Shown piece by piece: positions 35,291 to 47,107 of a stretch of DNA of 64,000 nucleotides (positions within the stretch are counted from its first letter, which is position 1; the number at the start of each line of letters is the position of its first letter). The notes under the pieces are model-generated. The model did no database searches, had not been told where the DNA came from, and saw only the letters and a program-made list of their open reading frames with translations. The translations under genes were made by a program, and so were the position numbers. Source of the DNA: Tanypteryx hageni (taxonomy: Eukaryota > Arthropoda > Insecta > Odonata > Petaluridae); contig CM054115.1 of assembly GCA_028673005.1 (NCBI GenBank), forward strand, positions 189,947,548 to 190,011,547, read 5' to 3'.

Positions 35291-37822
35291 CCCTAAATTC
35301 CCAAGTATAACGCGCGCGTTATACAAGGTTTTTTTGTCAAATTTTCGGAATTATTTAGTGCGCGTTATGCATAAGAAGTACAGCTTTATAAAATAAAATG
35401 CCTTAAAGCGTTCAAATACTAACTTTGTGAAATCACTAAATGGCTGAAATCTTTCGAATCTTCTTTCTTTTTGTTCCGTTGATAAAAACAAATTTTCTGG
35501 CATAAATTACCATGCATTTCAATCATTACAGATACAAAATTGAATTTCAGTTACCTAATTATTATTCAACCTAAGACAAATTAAGGCAGATTCGAAGTTA
35601 TTAGTTGAAAAAAATGTATGCAATGCCTTTTTAATAAATAAGATAACGAATTCCAAAACAAAACACATTCACATATATAAATAAAAAAATCACAAATTCT
35701 TCATAAACTTTTATTCCCACTCGATTATTAATTAACATAACCATAAAAATCTTCTGATTCAGTCACAATTTATATCGTAATCATTCAAGTTCTTAACCAA
35801 TGAGTCCGGAAAATTTTCAAGCGAAAAATTATCGCTTTCATCAGATGATGAATCACAATACCCTCCATCAACATCAGGGGAATAAATTCCCGATACCCTG
35901 AAACCATTAATTATACATTCACGGGTTACATCAGCCCAACTTTTCACAATGCTTTTGCAAATTTCTGCATAAGAAGCTCGCTCGCTGCATCCTTCCAGAC
36001 TGTATAGGAGTGGAAACCATCTACCATGCATTTTTCCCAGTGCCTCCGTCTTTTCGATTTGAATGATCTATTTACGGAGATGTCTAGTGGTTGCAGCTTT
36101 TTTGTTAGACCTGCAGGAATAACTGCAATCGTGGAATATTTTTTCAATAATATTTTCGAATCATTTACCTAGCTGAATCCAGTGCAAGCAGCGATTTTGG
36201 TTTAAAAAATGAGCCCTTCCTTTTTCCCCATACCTCAGTAAACCACATTCGCAACATATCGCAATTCATCCAGCCTTTTGGGTTTACGCACACAACAATA
36301 CCTTTAGGAAATTCCTATTTAGGAATGGTTTTCCGCTTGAAAATTACCATTGGGGGAAGCTTTTCTCCATCAGCCGTCACTGTTAGCACAACAGTAAAGC
36401 AGCATTTTTTAGCTCCAGCAGTGCATATTTTTATGTCTTGGGTGCCCTTAACGTCAACTGCAAATTTCGATGGCATGAAGAAACTCATAGGTACCTCATC
36501 CATGTTCCCTATCAGACTTGGTTCAACGCCCTTCTTTTCCTGCCCAACAAACAAATTAAACTCTTCCACTTTCACCTTCCAATCTTCTGGTAACTTTTGT
36601 CCGGTAGATGTAATTGCTCGTACTGTTAAACTATTTCGCTTCATAAAATGATAACACCAGCAATGACTGCCTTTAAAATTATCAATATTTTTCTCGCGAG
36701 CTATTTGTATTGCTTTGCATTTAAGTGACACAGTTGAAACTCCTCTTCCTTCACTCCTTTGCGCACAGACCCAGTCCTTCAATTCTTGCTCCAGATCTGG
36801 CCAAAACTCCTTTCGTTTCCTTCGTGCCCTTTTTGCCAAAGGTAGAACACTCAACAAATTCTTTTGGGACCGCCACTAGCGAATGCTGGATTCGCCCACT
36901 TCGAAGAAACGGGCCACTGACCGATTACCGTGAATCTCGGCATAATTCACATTTCTAACTTTTTCTGCGCCATGTAAGACGGTGGGTCTATAATTTAAAA
37001 AATAAAAAAAATATTAATATTTTTTCATTAGGTTCAATAACTGTGCATTACCAAATCAAGAAATACCGTACAGAAACTGTACCGTTTCTTAGTCAGGTAA
37101 AGAAAAATTAAATAGGCAACACTCCATAAATGACAAAGTCAACAAATTTCAGTAAAAATAATGTCAATGTTTTTAAGGAAAACAAAATATCCTTGAAAAT
37201 ACCTCACCTGGTTTCTGTCAAAGAGGAACGAAACTCCGTACTTTCAGTGCCCTACCTCGTTGATCAAAACGTTACAGCCAGACTGCAAACCACAAATGAA
37301 TGGGCGATGAAGATTACAGGTCATCTCTCTGTCTGTGAGTCAACAATGTGTGCCCTCCACATTCGTTCCCACACTCAGATTCTCTGGCTGTTTATGCTAG
37401 CTTTCTCTTGCCCCCTGTCGTACCACCCTTGAGGTCTGGTCCTTCTTTTGTTTTGTGCACCTCTACCCACCCCCACCATTCCAACACATCTCATGACACC
37501 CTCACCACTTCCTTACACCTCACTCCCCAACCAGTTTTCTTTGACCCTCGAGTGGTCATTGTATCGGAAATAAGAATGGGAAAAATCGGTATCCAGGGGT
37601 TTTCCCCAAATGTTCTCTTTCGCACAGGAGAGTATAGGAAGGGCGCTAAAAGTGTAGCATTCTTTAAAAAAACGCTAAGCTCAATGATCCCATGTTCTGC
37701 GGGTGTCCTGCGCGTAATACACAAGTGCGCGTTATACTAGATATTTTGGAGATATGCAGAAAACAGCCGAAGGTTGGCCTGCGCGTTATGCATGAGTGCG
37801 CGTTATACTTGGGAATTTAGGG
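35291..37822. mobile_element. pogo-family transposon, 2.5 kb, with intact 25-bp terminal repeats
   Basis: Both ends carry the identical inverted repeat CCCTAAATTCCCAAGTATAA plus CGCGC, flanked by TA. GTGCGCGTTATRC is repeated several times next to each end (for example 35355-35375, 37720-37740 and 37780-37800), which probably marks transposase-binding sites. It is inserted in the Tigger at 32628-39128. Identical ends suggest it is younger than its host element. Confidence 0.9.
35759..36960 (-). pseudogene. pogo transposase (HTH plus DDE), with few disabling mutations
   Basis: In minus-strand order: NYAEIHGNRSVARFFEVGES with an in-frame stop just after SSIR; then an intact 180-residue stretch (36857-36315) with a CENP-B-type HTH (ELKDWVCAQRSEGRGVS, FKGSHCWCYHFMKRNSLTVR) and the first DDE residue in GNMDEVPMSFF; then FTVVLTVTADGEKLPPMV, PKGWMNCDMLRMWF, and ALDSAR (second Asp) ended by a stop; then STIAVIPAGLTKKLQPLDIS (third Asp), and an acidic tail with SSSDESDNFSLENFPDSLV. 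It has at least two stops and two frame changes, so it is not functional as read. The family is pogo/Tigger-like, with a DDD catalytic triad. Confidence 0.85.
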
Positions 37823-38430
37823 TAGTAAGAATTTTGATAGTATCTTTTGTTTCATTAATGGAAATACTAGCTTATCCATTCATATTGCTTAAAATCAACA
37901 AAAATATACTGCTAGTTCAGAGTAATTCAGCTGTAGATACTAGTAGGAGTGAAATTGCTGAATATTTCATATTTGAGTCACCTAACTTAAATGACAAAAA
38001 TAATAAATTGTTCTTTTCTTAACATCACATCACCCATTCATATAAAACACTGTATAAATATAGTTATATGAAGAATTGCTAAGCTACAACACAACACTTT
38101 AAAACGTTTCATTTAAATTTGTTCAAATTAACATCCTTTACAACAGTATTATCAATCTTAAATAGTGAATAAAGACAAAAAGTATTTAACTTAAAAAGTA
38201 AACTTACTATAAATAACAAATACGATAAATAAAAACTTACAATTATTAGCAGAAATATCCCTTCAAAAACATAGGAATGCTCGTATCAATACCAATTAAA
38301 ATAAAGAGACTTCTATTAAAAAATTACAGCATTAACAATGACAATAGTTTGTTTAATCTCATTGCTATGAGGAACGCTTGTCTCTCTTCCCACGTGAATT
38401 CAAATACACATTTATCGCAGCACCGAGGTA

Positions 38431-38642
38431 AGGATCTGATGGCCGAGGTGAGTAAATCACTCGTCTTATGCGATGGTGAGGTGGTTCGAACCCTGCAAGC
38501 AGCTTTGGATTTTTTTCAGATTAGACGGGGTCCAAAACACACACACGCACACGTTAATATGAAAGTTGGTAATAACCCATTTTTTCACTCATCTATGCTC
38601 AAGCTGAGTTCGGTAATAATCGTCTCCATGGCAACAATCTGA
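38431..38642 (+). mobile_element. tRNA-derived SINE remnant
   Basis: A box A-like TGGCCGAGGTG (38440-38450) and an exact B box GGTTCGAACCC (38483-38493) lie about 33 bp apart, as in an RNA polymerase III internal promoter of the tRNA-Leu/Ser type. The tail includes (CA)n and ends near TCTCCATGGCAACAATCTG. It lacks a tRNA 3' half and cloverleaf, so it is not a tRNA gene. Confidence 0.6.
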
Positions 38643-38859
38643 TAAAATGCGATTTAAAATTCAAAAACGCTGTTTTATTAGAAATTCAAGAAAATACGAT
38701 CAATTATCTAAGTAAATAATAAGAATTAGAATCTACATTCTTTTCCCCTTAGAACAGTTCAAACCTCGCTCCAATATCACAATTTAAAAATATTTTAATG
38801 TATTAAAGAAAAAATCTCTGCACGATGGATTTGAGATTTCCTATGTAAAACAAATAGTG

Positions 38860-38995
38860 AAAAACCGTTCCTGGAATCAAACCCGGGATTTCAATCTTCG
38901 CCAAATAAACTATAGCCCAGAGGTGGGCCCTGGCAGCACAAGCCTCATACCAAGTTTCATGAAAATCAGTCCATTGGTGCATTGGAGGACACACG
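38860..38995 (-). mobile_element. Possible SINE fragment
   Basis: On the minus strand CCCGGGTTTGATTCCAGGAA is a near B box. The opposite side carries ACCAAGTTTCATGAAAATCAG followed by ACACACGCACAGACAG, a tail type common in invertebrate SINEs and LINEs. No clear A box. Confidence 0.35.
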
Positions 38996-39416
38996 CACAG
39001 ACAGGGCTATTTCATAAAGCTATGTTTCCTTTGGAAACCAGCCTAAAGATTTTGTATATTGGAAAATCTATTTAAATTAACATCATGTTTTCAGGAATGC
39101 AGCAATGACGTTAATCAAGGATTACTTGTATAACTCAAACTCTAAAGTTTGAACAGGATAGGATTATAGAATAATGACTTAATCATACAATGGAGTACAT
39201 CATGTTTCTGAGAGAGACTTCTGTTTGGTGTAGTTTGTAAGTGCCGTATTCCAAGAACTGGAGAAATCTTTTCGATTAATATATTTTGACTTACCAGATC
39301 TAGAAAATTTAATTTCTGGTTTGCCAGATTAAATCTGATGGGTAGATTTAGGTGTGCATTTGTCCTTTGCAATTCTTCAACTGACTGTTTTATATTGTTG
39401 GTATTATTTTTCTCAG

Positions 39417-39525
39417 ATGTTCATGAGCCATACTGTGTCATTGAATTGGATGACCCTCCTCAAAAGAACCAAACAGCAGTCAAGAAAGGCACCAACTGCC
39501 CCATTTGGGATGAGCATTTCCTTTA
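39417..39525 (+). CDS. C2CD2-like gene, C2 domain core exon
   Basis: A 109-nt exon between TTTTTCTCAG and GTAAGT. It completes a split Asp codon and reads DVHEPYCVIELDDPPQKNQT, then AVKKGTNCPIWDEHFL. EPYC-VIEL and the T-x-C-P-x-W-x-E-x-F segment match the C2 consensus (DPYVKV and T-x-x-P-x-W-N-E-x-F). The usual Asp of 'DPY' is Glu here, so calcium binding by this C2 domain is doubtful. Confidence 0.9.
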
Positions 39526-39627
39526 GTAAGTGAAGAAATTAAATAAATCTTTTAACCAAGTTATACATTTTTTTTCATCAAGTTAAAAGAAATCCATTTA
39601 ATATAACTGTCCTGAATTTCAATACAG

Positions 39628-39823
39628 TGATCTTAGTCCCTCGTCTGCTGAGATTCTGTTTGAGATATATGACAAAGGGGGCAAAACACCAGAGAGTCGG
39701 TTTATGGGCCTTGGAATTGTAGGTATTGAGGAGCTTATGGTGAACCCATCTCAGAGGCAGGTCATTGCTCTCCAGTCAAGGCCATATGAGGCAGATGATG
39801 TTACTGGCTCCTTAACTGTTGAA
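39628..39823 (+). CDS. C2CD2-like gene, C2 domain C-terminal exon
   Basis: A 196-nt exon (acceptor AATACAG, donor GTGAGT). It completes a Tyr codon split after TA and reads DLSPSSAEILFEIYDKGGKT, RFMGLGIVGIEELMVNPSQR, and SRPYEADDVTGSLTVE. LFEIYDKG...FMGLGIVGI is the classic end of a C2 domain (x-V-x-D-x-D...D-x-x-I-G). The preceding intron is only 102 bp. Confidence 0.9.
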
Positions 39824-39938
39824 GTGAGTATAGTTTAAACTTTCTGCCATTATTCCCTTCTAGTAATATTTTCATATTTAAATACATTATCCTTTCATAT
39901 TACATTACTTTTTTTATTCCATTTCTCTCACCTTTCAG

Positions 39939-40071
39939 TTCCTATTTATTGAGGGTGCAGAGATTCCTCAAATGGGAGATTATCCCTATAAGCTGAAAGA
40001 GACTTCAAAAATGCTGTCTCCATCTGGAAAAGTCATAACAACCACCAAAACAGTATTTTCTAAGGCTGGAG
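39939..40071 (+). CDS. C2CD2-like gene, post-C2 exon
   Basis: A 133-nt exon (acceptor CACCTTTCAG, donor GTTAGT, leaving in phase 1). It encodes FLFIEGAEIPQMGDYPYKLK, then SKMLSPSGKVITTTKTVFSK and AG. The run of Thr and Ser after a basic patch suggests a phosphorylatable linker. C2CD2L linkers are phosphoregulated in vertebrates; whether this one is cannot be seen. Confidence 0.85.
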
Positions 40072-40153
40072 GTTAGTTAAGAATAGTTTATAATGATTTT
40101 AACTGATAGCATTTTTTATTTTAATTGTAAATTTTAACTGCAATATCCTAGCC

Positions 40154-41788
40154 CAAGGGTGGGGAACCGGTGGCCTTTTGTGATACTCAGTGCGGCCTTT
40201 TGCATACTTGTCTAAACATACTCAAACTCATATATGATTTTAGCATGAAAGTTACAGAAAGAACAAACAAAAGATAAGTATTTTGCATTAACAGAATCTT
40301 TGCACCAAATCTTGTTTTAAATGACACACTATGTATACCATAAATACCCGTGTATAATGTGCACCCTCGTATAACGCGCAGGGGGGTTTTCAGCCTTGTA
40401 ATCTATGATTTTTCTATATAGCATATATGCATATAGCATGAACAGATTTTTTTAGCGTTACTGTTCCAGAATCAAGTAGATGGTGTAACATGGTCTAAAG
40501 CAATGATCGAATTATTGGTATTATGTATTGGTAACATAATGAAAGTGCGAAATGAAATTTTCGAATAACGTTCCAAAAGAATGTCGGCTAACTCAATCAT
40601 TACATACTCTGTTTACTTACAAGGTGATATTAGGATATACACAATAAATCCAATTATATTAATTTCATAGTATGGCATATAACATTCTTTGAGCTAATAA
40701 AATGAAGGAATAATGATAATCCTATGTCGGAAGTTTTTTACATATGTTTTAGTCACGCCTGAGGTGGAGGGGTTCGCCCAACCTTCAGTTTTACCCTTAT
40801 TAGAACACTCTGGAGCATGTCAAAACAAAATCATTGAATACTTCTCTACAAGGTAAAACTAAATCCATAAATGAAATGTTGCAGCAAATTCAGTCATTTC
40901 GGAAGAAGTTGAATTTTTTCAAAATTGGCCTTATCAGATCAGTTGTTTTAGCTGAACATTTTCCTGAACTGGCAAAGGTAATTGATAAACAAGATATGAA
41001 TAAAAACTTGCAAAATTGGAATATGAATGAATATATAGGTGTTTTAGACTCCTTGATTAAAGAATACAATAACAGATTTAAAGATTTTGAAAAACATGAT
41101 GCCACACTGAGGTTAGCTTTTCAACCACATCTGGTTGATGTCTCGAATGTACCTGAGGATTTGCAGATGGAGTTGATTGAGCTCTCAGAATATAACATTC
41201 TGAAGCCTCTATTCGACAGTAATAAGGATCCCATTGAAATATGGAAGAATGCTGTTGAATACCCATTGCGTCAATATGCTCGTCGTTTACTCTCGTTTTG
41301 GCACAACCTATTGTTGTGAATCAACATTTTCACATATGGCTCAAATCAAGATGTGTCTGAGATCACAGATGACAAACACTCACCTGGAAGACCAATTCAC
41401 AAAAAAGTCATTAAATTGTGTTAGCCTTCTTATTTTGAACAGTGTGATTGAATGCAACATATTATTTACATGTCCTTAATTTGTTTTAACTTCTTTAAAG
41501 TTTATTAATATACATACTAGCATATATGGAAAATTTAAATTTTTTGCATTAGATTAAAAAGTCATTATATTGTGTTCAAGCCTTCAAAGTTTTTAAAAAT
41601 ATTAGTAAATATGAAGAATTGAAATCTGTATTCGTTAAATTAAAAAGCCATTAAATTGTGTTTGCAACTTTATTATTAAAATTTTGATAAATGTGAATGT
41701 ATGCAACGTGCATCGCATTGTGCGGCCTGATGAGGTCTCCTTTAAGTAACATTTGGCCTTCCAATGAAAAAAAGGTTCCCCACCCCTG
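40154..41788. mobile_element. hAT transposon with exact 8-bp target duplication
   Basis: The ends are CAAGGGTGGGGAACCGGTGGCC and (reverse complement of the right end) CAGGGGTGGGGAACC. TCCTAGCC lies immediately outside both ends (40146-40153 and 41789-41796), an identical 8-bp duplication as hAT integrases leave. The inside holds the 3' half of a hAT transposase. At 40340-40385 there is a pogo-end-like sequence (CCCGTGTATAATGTGCACCC, then TATAACGCGC) without a visible partner. Confidence 0.9.
40770..41440 (+). pseudogene. hAT transposase C-terminal remnant
   Basis: The frame at 40834-41319 encodes LQGKTKSINEMLQQIQSFRK through NVPEDLQMELIELSEYN, a region typical of SCAND3/ZBED9- and GTF2IRD2-like hAT proteins. 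After a frameshift near 41285 it continues RFGTTYCCESTFSHMAQIKM and RSQMTNTHLEDQ, the conserved hAT dimerisation motif (YxCExxFSxM). The N-terminal half with zinc finger and catalytic residues is missing. Confidence 0.8.
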
Positions 41789-43049
41789 TCCTAGCCTCCT
41801 TTGAGCAATATTTTATTTAATTGAGATTTTAATGATAACTTAATTATTTTTCAGTCTTATTTATTGTTTCCAAATACTAAGATTTTTTCTTGGTATAATT
41901 TGGGTAGTTTATAATTTCAAAAAATATTTTCCATATTAATTTACTAGTTTAAACTTCTATTGTTTTCATCTTTTAATTATCTTATTCTTAAATTTACTGT
42001 TACCTATTGTAGGTAATTTTGTTTAGCAGTTCATCCATGGCCAGTCAGTCTGCTTAAGGTGGTTTTCTAGCCCATAATATAGCTATTCATTACTAATTTG
42101 TAATGAATGAAACTAATCTTTTTTAAATTGTTTTTTATCAAATTAAAAAATGATATTATACTGAAAAAGTAAATACAATTAATATGTGTGTATTGGAATT
42201 GATCCATTTAAAAAATCGCTCGTGGGACTGGATTTCATCTATAATTAGAGTATTATCCACTTGGTGTAACTCTTAAACTAGCTTATCTCTATAAAATTAT
42301 TGAGCAACTTTTTTTCTAATCAAATGGAATGACCTAAAACTCTCCGAGGATCTACTGGTAAATCAAATAAATATAAATTTTTTAAAATCTTTATTTATTT
42401 TGAAACAAGTGATGAAAATTTGGCTGTGGTTGTGAATTGCAATTCATGAGGGATATAAAGGAGATGAAGAAGTGAGAAGATAAGTATAGTGAGTTGGAAT
42501 TGTTCTTTAAGAGCAAGGTCTCCCATCTTGAGTTTTCTGTTAACAAATAATAACCCATGTGAACTAAACCCTTACGTCCTTTTATCAACATTCCCTGCCT
42601 TCTGCATATACTCATCCCTCATTAACATCAAATGAAAAAGATATAACCTACTACCATATCATAGATGTGATTAAATACAGTCATATGTACATTAAATATC
42701 TCCTCAGTACCCCAATAAAGTGTTAATGCATTTTGACAAGGTCCACTATGTGGACTTGTGGTATTACAGTATTGGGACTTGTTGCATTTGAAAACTTATT
42801 AATGGCAGTATTTGATCTCAGGATAGATTACGAAAGGCAGGGAAACATTTACGGGAAAAAGTTACAAGAGGACGATCAAGATGCTTGAGAGTTGATGAGG
42901 ATGCTGAGGACCACACGAAGGAACAACATAACTGGTAAAAATGGATTTCAGTGCAAAGGGGTAATCAAGTTTGGTAAACCCTGTATGGGAGACCGACAAG
43001 TGACATGGCTTTAGAAGAAATCTTTTTTATATGATCAGAAAAGGTAGGC

Positions 43050-44240
43050 TTAAGAGTCGAAAAGTACACCTAGATCACTATGGCATGTAACTGAAGGGAT
43101 AGTATGATTGAAGTAATTATACACTGTGAGAATATGCTTTTTACAAAGATTAAAAGATAAAGTAGTGGATTTAGATGGGTTTACCTTCAAATTCCATATG
43201 GAGCACCACTCGGAAACGGAATCAAGAGCAGTCTGAAGAGAGATTTTCACCCAAATTAGTCACCCTCTTAAAAATCTTTCAGTCATCCACATATAGGAGA
43301 ATTTTGCAGCCACTAGGGGCAACAGAGTCCATTATGTCATTAATGTATAATGAAAACAGAAAAGGGACCAAGGATACTTCCATGCGGGACATTGGAGGGC
43401 ACAGGGTCGGGAGGAGGTAACACTGTCAATACACTGTGTATGATGAGGTAGGAAGTCGGAAAGGAGGGAAAGAAGGGATTCATGGACATTGAAGTGGTTT
43501 TTAAATTTATATATGAAAAGAGTATGTTTTTCCATGTCGAACGTTTCCATGAAATCAATGTAACATACATCCAGTTGGGCCAAAATTTTGAAAGCAGAGA
43601 TGATGTGGTGATGAAGGATGGTGACGTTGGGAAGATGAGAGCTGCTGGGAAGAAAGCCACACTGATGAGGGTAGATATATGGTAGTGTGAAAGAAAGCAA
43701 GTGATGATGAACAATACATTCAAACAGCATAGATAAAATGGCAAGGATAAAAATGGAATGTTAGTTTTCAACACAGTCCTTAACACCATATTTCAAAATG
43801 GGAGTGACGTTGGCTCTCTTCCACATTTCTGGATAGATGCCACTAGAGAAAAGCTTATTAATAATCAAGGAGATTGGTCAGTACATGATATTCACTGTAT
43901 TATGAAGGAAAAGGGAGTCAACGCTGTCTGGACTGGTGACTTAGTTTTTGGTGAGAGCCATGAGTAGGTTGTAGACCTTGTGAGGATAGGTTGAGATAAA
44001 TGAGTGGGAATGGGTACAGATAGACTTAAGGAGAGGAGGGAGGGCAGGGTGTAGGGTTGAAGTGAAGTTGGAGGAGAAATAATTGTTAAAAGTATGGACC
44101 TATCATCCTTGGAGCATGAAATGGAGCCAGATTTCATGTGGGGCAGAATCTGAATAAATTTTCTTCTTAATGAGACTCCAGAATCTCTTACAGTTGTCTT
44201 TTATCTTGGAGGAATGTCAAATTAATCTTTGATGATTCCA
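43050..44240 (-). pseudogene. Old LINE reverse transcriptase remnant
   Basis: On the minus strand, in several frames: FWSLIKKKIYSDSAPHEIW near 44200-44130, then KTKSPVQTALTPFS, a degenerate finger region, PHQCGFLPSSSHLPNVTILH near 43660, motif A as CYIDFMETFD, motif B as GSILGPFSVF near 43350, and VNPSKSTTLSFN near 43180. The catalytic DD motif is not recognisable. The arrangement fits a CR1/jockey-group non-LTR element. It sits inside the intron before the exon at 44960. Confidence 0.7.
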
Positions 44241-44959
44241 CAATGCTTAGTTAATGTTGACAAATGTGACTTTGGAGATATTTCACAATTAAGTTAAATT
44301 TAAAACGTTTTAATGATATAGTCACACCATTTATTTACATGAATTTGATGAAATCTAAAAAACGATATAACATTTGGGGAAGTATTTGAAATGAAATAAT
44401 AAAACATACTTTTTATAAATTTAAGCTGCTATATTTTCTAGGAACCAAAAAGTTTAAACATAATAGGAATTGGACTGTACCCTCTAGCTTGCTGTATGTG
44501 TAAAGATTAGTTGTTTTGTGGTGTGGATAACCTACTTGGATAACACCTTGCATTGGTTAATTGCAGAAAGGGCTGGTGCATCAATATCTTTCTTATGATT
44601 TTCCTATTCTTGCATATAAAATCTACCTGTTCTGAAACATTGGTGACATTACTGAGTGTTGAACCATAGTTATAATTGATAGGTAATTTTTAAGAAAAAT
44701 ATTAAGACATTTTAAATGCTAAGAGAAAAGCAAGCCAAGTAAATGTAAAAAAAAGTTTGATTTCGTAATGCCATTCATATTCATTGCTTTTTAAATTCCA
44801 TTTCTTGATTACTTAAATACCAATTGCTGATGTTCTTGTGATAAAAAGACGATTTCAGCTTTCAAGAGAAGTTGATTGGATGAAAAAATATTACAGACTT
44901 GACTCTATCTTTCTCTTAGTGGTAAAGCTTGTCAATGAAATGGGAAATTTGTTGTCTAG

Positions 44960-45084
44960 AGAGCCTGACCAATGGAGGTGATGTGTTGACAGACTCTGCC
45001 CTCAGGGACCTTGAGCTGAGGAACCGGATACCAGGTGCCATGCAGACCAGTAAGAGCACACTGATAATCCACAGTGTGCAAAGG
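44960..45084 (+). CDS. C2CD2-like gene, exon after C2 domain
   Basis: A 125-nt exon. I place the acceptor at TTGTTGTCTAG (44949-44959) rather than the TTCTCTTAG at 44911-44919, because the upstream choice puts a TAA in frame. The phase-1 G from 40071 plus AG gives Glu, then SLTNGGDVLTDSALRDLELR, GAMQTSKSTLIIHSVQR, and donor GTGAGT in phase 0. The basic/hydrophobic end (TLIIHSVQR) looks conserved, but the function is unknown. Confidence 0.8.
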
Positions 45085-45279
45085 GTGAGTCCAAAATATA
45101 AAACCTGCCAAAGATGTGTTTTCCATTCAATATGGATCACTTTGACCAACTATGCTGAAATTTCAATCAACATTTCATCAAAGCATTATGTTCACCCTGT
45201 AACAGGTATTTTGTCTCCTAGTACCATTTGTACATCCTAAAATAAGGAAAATTAAGAAAAGGGATGATGTTAGCAATTA

Positions 45280-46443
45280 TTACCCTCTGCAAATAGGATG
45301 ATGGTACATTTCTTTAGATGCCTTATTTAGGAATTGCACTATATATCTTTCTTCTAAATATCGTTTCTTGGCTTTCCTTGCTTCTCTATTTATCTCATTC
45401 CTTAACGCTCGGTACTGCCTACTTCCTTCTTCAGAGGAATCATTTTTTAGCTTTCTTCTTTTCTCTATTTTCTCAACAATGTCTTCGGATATCCAATCTT
45501 TTCTGTTCTGTACTTTCTGTCTTCCTATCACTTCACTCGCAGTTTCTAGCATAGTTTTCTTCAAAGTTTCCCATTGCTCCTCTACATTCTCTGTTTGATT
45601 TATCACAGCAGTGTTTGTTTTATCTTGATATGCTGACACTACCTCATCGTTTTTAAGTTTTTCTAAATCCCATTTTTGATTAGTTCTCTTTGGTAACTTT
45701 TTAAATTTGAGAGCACATTCACTTAATACCAAGTTGTGGTCGCTGTCAATATCGGGGCCTGCATAGCTTCTGCAATCCTTGACTTGGTTTTTGAACCTTT
45801 GTTTGACTAAAATATAGTCGATCTGGTACCTTCTGCTGTCTCCAGGAGTCTTCCACGTGTACCGTCTATGTGGGTGGTGTTGGAACCACGTATTACACAC
45901 CACTAGTTGGTGCTGAGTGCAGAACTCTACCAACCAATCCCCTCTCTCGTTCCTCTCTCCAAGTCCATAGGGCCCCACTACCGTTCCATCGGTTCCTTCT
46001 CCTACTGCCGCGTTCCAGTCACCCATAATAATCAAGTTATCCTCTCCCTTCACTCCTCTTATAACTTCATTTATCTCTTCGTAAACTCTTTCCACCTCAT
46101 CATCGTCTTGGTTTGATGTCGGCATATACACTTGAGCTATCACAGTCTTGTTTGGTTTGGTATCGAGTGTGACTAGAATAATCCGTCCATTCAATTGCAC
46201 ATATCCACTGACTCTCCGTCCTAGCTCCTTGCTCAGGACAACTCCTACTCCTACTCCTCCTATTCCTGGCCTGCCCTTGATGCTGCCTGTGTGGATCACT
46301 CGGTAATCCCCACTCCAGAAATCTCCATTATCAAGCCACCTCATCTCACTCACCCCCAGCACATCTATCCTCATCCTTTCCATTTCTAACTTAAGATTTT
46401 CAAGTTTTCCACATTGTAGTAGTGTTCGGACATTCCATGTTCA
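45280..46443 (-). pseudogene. Non-LTR retrotransposon endonuclease domain (RTE-like), no RT
   Basis: It opens TWNVRTLLQCGKLENLKLE with a TGA directly before it, then an uninterrupted 367-residue stretch. AP-endonuclease-like motifs are VLGVSEMRW (catalytic Glu), VYMPTSN, IIMGDWNAAVG (DWN), WKTPGDSRRYQIDYILV and DIDSDHNLVLSE (SDH). A basic region (RREINREARKAKKRYLEE-like) leads towards the RT, but the frame ends at MYHHPICRG. No reverse transcriptase follows, so this copy is 3'-truncated or rearranged, the reverse of usual LINE 5' truncation. Confidence 0.85.
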
Positions 46444-46830
46444 GTTTACAGATATTCTTCTTCTTTAAAGCGAAGTCTCCTGCAGTCCCCACCCGGAGAT
46501 CCGATTGGGGGACTATTTTACCTCCGGTATATTTCACAAGAGTACGCCTCATAATTTCAACTTCAATCCTGAGCTGCTTGTACTAGGGATATCCTCAGGA
46601 TCTTTAATGCGGTGGTTTCCCCTTGCCTTCCGCATCCTATGCCGTTGACCTCAAATAGGTTCCTCCGCCTTTAGAGGTGATTTCTCACCCCAAGGGCATG
46701 AAGGTGCCCTGACCCTCTACCCGCTCATCCACCCTCCGAAGAGGCTGTTGGCACTTGGTGGAGGGGGACCACTTATACCGGTGGTCACTCGGTTTGTGGA
46801 CGTAGTTTAACATCATACCCGGGACATATA
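46444..46830 (-). mobile_element. 5' leader of the RTE-like element
   Basis: Upstream of the endonuclease on the minus strand, about 390 bp are relatively GC-rich and hairpin-prone: GACCAC/GTGGTC near 46790, CCTC-TTCG-GAGG near 46740, and AGGGCA/TGCCCT near 46695. A short frame, MRRTLVKYTGGKIVPQSDLR, ends in the endonuclease start region in another phase. A (TA)n run at 46829-46843 marks the boundary. Confidence 0.5.
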
Positions 46831-47107
46831 TATATATATATATAAAGAGGCAAATTTGGGGGTTCTGTTTGTAAACTTTTGTTTCTTAGCTTTTTGTTCT
46901 AATAGATTGAAACCGTGAAAACTATCATAGCTTCCAATAAAACTTAGCTGGTCTTATTGTTAGATATGTTCTAAAATGCCACAATTTTTCTCTTATGTCC
47001 TTAGTATTGTTTTTCTTAGTGCACTAAAATCCACTTAAAAACATTAAAGAATTAATATCTATCATATCAATAATGAGGTCAGGCTCAACCCTGTGGCAAT
47101 TACTTGT

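Larger units (their letters stand above)
32628..39128. mobile_element. Tigger-type DNA transposon, carrying nested insertions
   Basis: The terminal repeats CAGGTAGTCCTTCATTAACGTCATT (left) and CAAGTAATCCTTGATTAACGTCATT (reverse complement of the right end) match at most positions and are flanked by TA on each side. A decayed transposase lies at 33400-34990. A pogo element (35291-37822) and SINE remnants (38430-38990) have inserted into it. Without these the element would be about 3.7 kb or less. It sits in the intron between the first two C2-domain exons and accounts for nearly all of that intron's 6.9 kb. Confidence 0.8.

Noticed and set aside
37348..37740. 130-residue plus-strand frame
   Set aside because: Antisense and shadow of the pogo element's 5' region. 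No motif.
38440..38493. tRNA gene
   Set aside because: A and B boxes are present, but acceptor and anticodon stems do not form, so SINE is the better call.
44911..44930. Upstream acceptor TTCTCTTAG for the exon at 44960
   Set aside because: It puts TAA at 44923-44925 in the required frame, while TCTAG at 44959 joins cleanly in phase.
46700..46810. HDV-like ribozyme in the LINE 5' leader
   Set aside because: Several hairpins are present, but the nested double pseudoknot could not be built by hand; the P1 partner strand is missing.
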